Positions 62,929 to 64,000 of a DNA stretch of 64,000 bases are shown here, piece after piece. The stretch's first letter is position 1, and each line of letters starts with the position of its first letter. The stretch comes from Lichenicola sp964247725 (GTDB taxonomy: Bacteria; Pseudomonadota; Alphaproteobacteria; Acetobacterales; Acetobacteraceae). The stretch lies in NCBI GenBank assembly GCA_964247725.1, contig CAXTVM010000006.1, forward strand, positions 43,705-107,704, read 5' to 3'. The translations under genes were made by a program, and so were the position numbers. The notes below the pieces were generated by a model. That model saw only the letters and a program-made list of their open reading frames with translations, was not told where the DNA came from and did not search any database.

Positions 62929-64000
62929 ATGCGCATGACCAACGGTGCTGGATTGCGTCGGCTTCTGCTGGTGACGGCCTGTCCGCTGGCCATCGCCGCC
63001 GGCACGGTGCCAAGCCGGGCCCAGGCTCCGGCGCAACCAGGTGCGGTCTCCGCCCCGACGGCAAGCCGGGTCGCCACCCCGGGACACGCCAAGCCGGCAC
63101 CGAAGCACCCACACCGGACACGCAGGGCGGCACAGCGGTCGGGCGTGCCCGTGAAGGCGGTCGCCGTCGGGGCGACGCCGGCCGCCTACGCCGACCGGCC
63201 CCACGTGGCGGCGAGCGACACCACCCCCGGCGGCCCGGGCAGCAGCGGCGCCGGCGCCGCCGTGGCCGCCGCCGCGGACATGGGCGAGAGCGTCATCGTC
63301 ACCGGCACCCGCACCCTCAACACCAAGGCACGCGACAGCACCAGCCCGATCGACGTCATCAGCGCAGCCACCCTGCGACGCTCCGGCGTCGTCAACTTCG
63401 CGGACTCGCTGGTCAAGACCGATCCCTCGATCGACATCAAGGCCGAGGGCGGCGACACCGCGGCGCTCACCGCCGAGGTGCGGCTGCGCGGGCTCAGCCC
63501 CAACAACACGCTGGTGCTGCTCGACGGCATCCGCCGGCATCCGACCTCCAACATCGTTGCCGACGCGGGCCCGGAGCAGGGCTCGACCGCGCCCGACATC
63601 AACATGATCCCGGCCGCCGCGATCGACCACGTCGAGGTGCTGAAGGACGGCGCCGCCGCGCAGTACGGCTCCGACGCCATCGCCGGCGTCGTCAACATCA
63701 TCACCAAGAAGACCGACCACGGCCTGAACGCCAGCGCCGAGACCGGCGCCGACGCCGTCAACGGCGACGGCTGGCTCTACCAGCTCGATGCCGACGGCGG
63801 CCTCGCCTTCGGCCGCGACGGCTACGTGCATCTCGGCGGCCAGGTCTACCACAAGGACTTCTTCGTCGCCCCCACGATCGACGACCGCACCTCCGCCTTC
63901 GCGCCGGGCGGCTTCCCGGAACCCGGCAACTCCAACCGGATCCTGGGCGTGCCTGAGGAGACCCGCGAGACGCTCAGCGTCGCGGCCGGCGACACCCTGG
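62929..64000 (+). CDS. TonB-dependent receptor, N-terminal part (3' end outside window)
   Basis: The frame starts at ATG 62929 (or 62935) and is open to the window's end, about 357 codons. It has a signal peptide (LRRLLLVTACPLAIAAGTV) and a long Ala/Pro/His/Arg-rich linker (about 30-118). The TonB box-like ESVIVTGTR lies at about 121-129. The plug domain includes TSPIDVISAATLRRSGVV, VRLRGLSPNNTLVLLDGIRR, IDHVEVLKDGAAAQYGSDAI and AGVVNIITKK. Barrel strands follow. It would import a scarce ligand; being divergent from the amine oxidase operon, an amine substrate is a guess. The long basic/proline linker is unusual. Confidence 0.92.
   Translation, partial: MRMTNGAGLRRLLLVTACPLAIAAGTVPSRAQAPAQPGAVSAPTASRVATPGHAKPAPKHPHRTRRAAQRSGVPVKAVAVGATPAAYADRPHVAASDTTPGGPGSSGAGAAVAAAADMGESVIVTGTRTLNTKARDSTSPIDVISAATLRRSGVVNFADSLVKTDPSIDIKAEGGDTAALTAEVRLRGLSPNNTLVLLDGIRRHPTSNIVADAGPEQGSTAPDINMIPAAAIDHVEVLKDGAAAQYGSDAIAGVVNIITKKTDHGLNASAETGADAVNGDGWLYQLDADGGLAFGRDGYVHLGGQVYHKDFFVAPTIDDRTSAFAPGGFPEPGNSNRILGVPEETRETLSVAAGDTL

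Overview
The window is 64 kb of very GC-rich DNA whose codons mostly end in G or C. It most resembles an alphaproteobacterium of the Rhodospirillales/Acetobacteraceae kind. That is inferred from gene content: an S53 acid peptidase, a copCD copper locus, a GumC/ExoP-style exopolysaccharide locus, a circularly permuted ATP-grasp/alpha-E pair, and the housekeeping order rpsB-tsf-recO. No 16S or 23S rRNA gene is present, so the placement stays provisional. One run of 100 Ns (24986-25085) marks a scaffold join.

Layout. 1-5.3 kb: tail of an outer-membrane-like gene, copC, copD, then a graveyard (TonB-receptor remnant, unidentified decayed DNA, VOC fragment, 5'-trimmed iron permease family gene) and a GNAT enzyme. 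5.4-8.6 kb: secreted S53 peptidase converging on a membrane acyltransferase across a clear terminator. 9.4-16.7 kb: first exopolysaccharide block (initiating sugar-phosphate transferase, fused GT2-GT4, Wzz/ExoP-like protein with a damaged P-loop, Wzy/ligase-like protein). 17-34 kb: metabolic and transport genes (two APC permeases, small histone-like protein, MBL hydrolase, GH31 glycosidase, CPBP protease, acetamidase/formamidase, SDR, anmK, lipoprotein hydrolase pair, K+ channel-like protein, sulfotransferase), with an IS5-family element and an ISAs1 remnant. 34.4-36.8 kb: decayed nickel-pincer cofactor genes larC-larE-larB fused to a broken aldo/keto reductase.

36.8-50.8 kb: second exopolysaccharide block. 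A leftward GT4 is divergent from a tightly overlapping rightward run: wzx flippase, GT, ExoA-like GT2, wza, carrier protein, acyl-CoA-dehydrogenase-like protein, amino acid:[carrier protein] ligase (class-II aaRS homologue), DUF1839, GH2 mannosidase-like protein and a two-domain alpha/beta hydrolase lacking both canonical serines. This aminoacyl-carrier-protein module embedded in a polysaccharide export operon is the most interesting system here; it may add an amino-acid-derived acyl group to the polymer, but that is inference.

50.6-54.9 kb: rpsB-tsf-recO (leftward), a 5S-like scrap, and a decayed tyrosine integrase next to tRNA-Ser(UGA). 55.2-64 kb: ATP-grasp/alpha-E pair, small glycine-rich secreted protein, TrpD2/YbiB-like protein, DsbA-family oxidoreductase, a palindromic repeat acting as convergent terminator, and a leftward amine oxidase-cytochrome c-RidA operon divergent from a TonB-dependent receptor that runs off the end. 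The amine oxidase trio looks like a periplasmic amine dehydrogenase that passes electrons to cytochrome c, as in NicA2.
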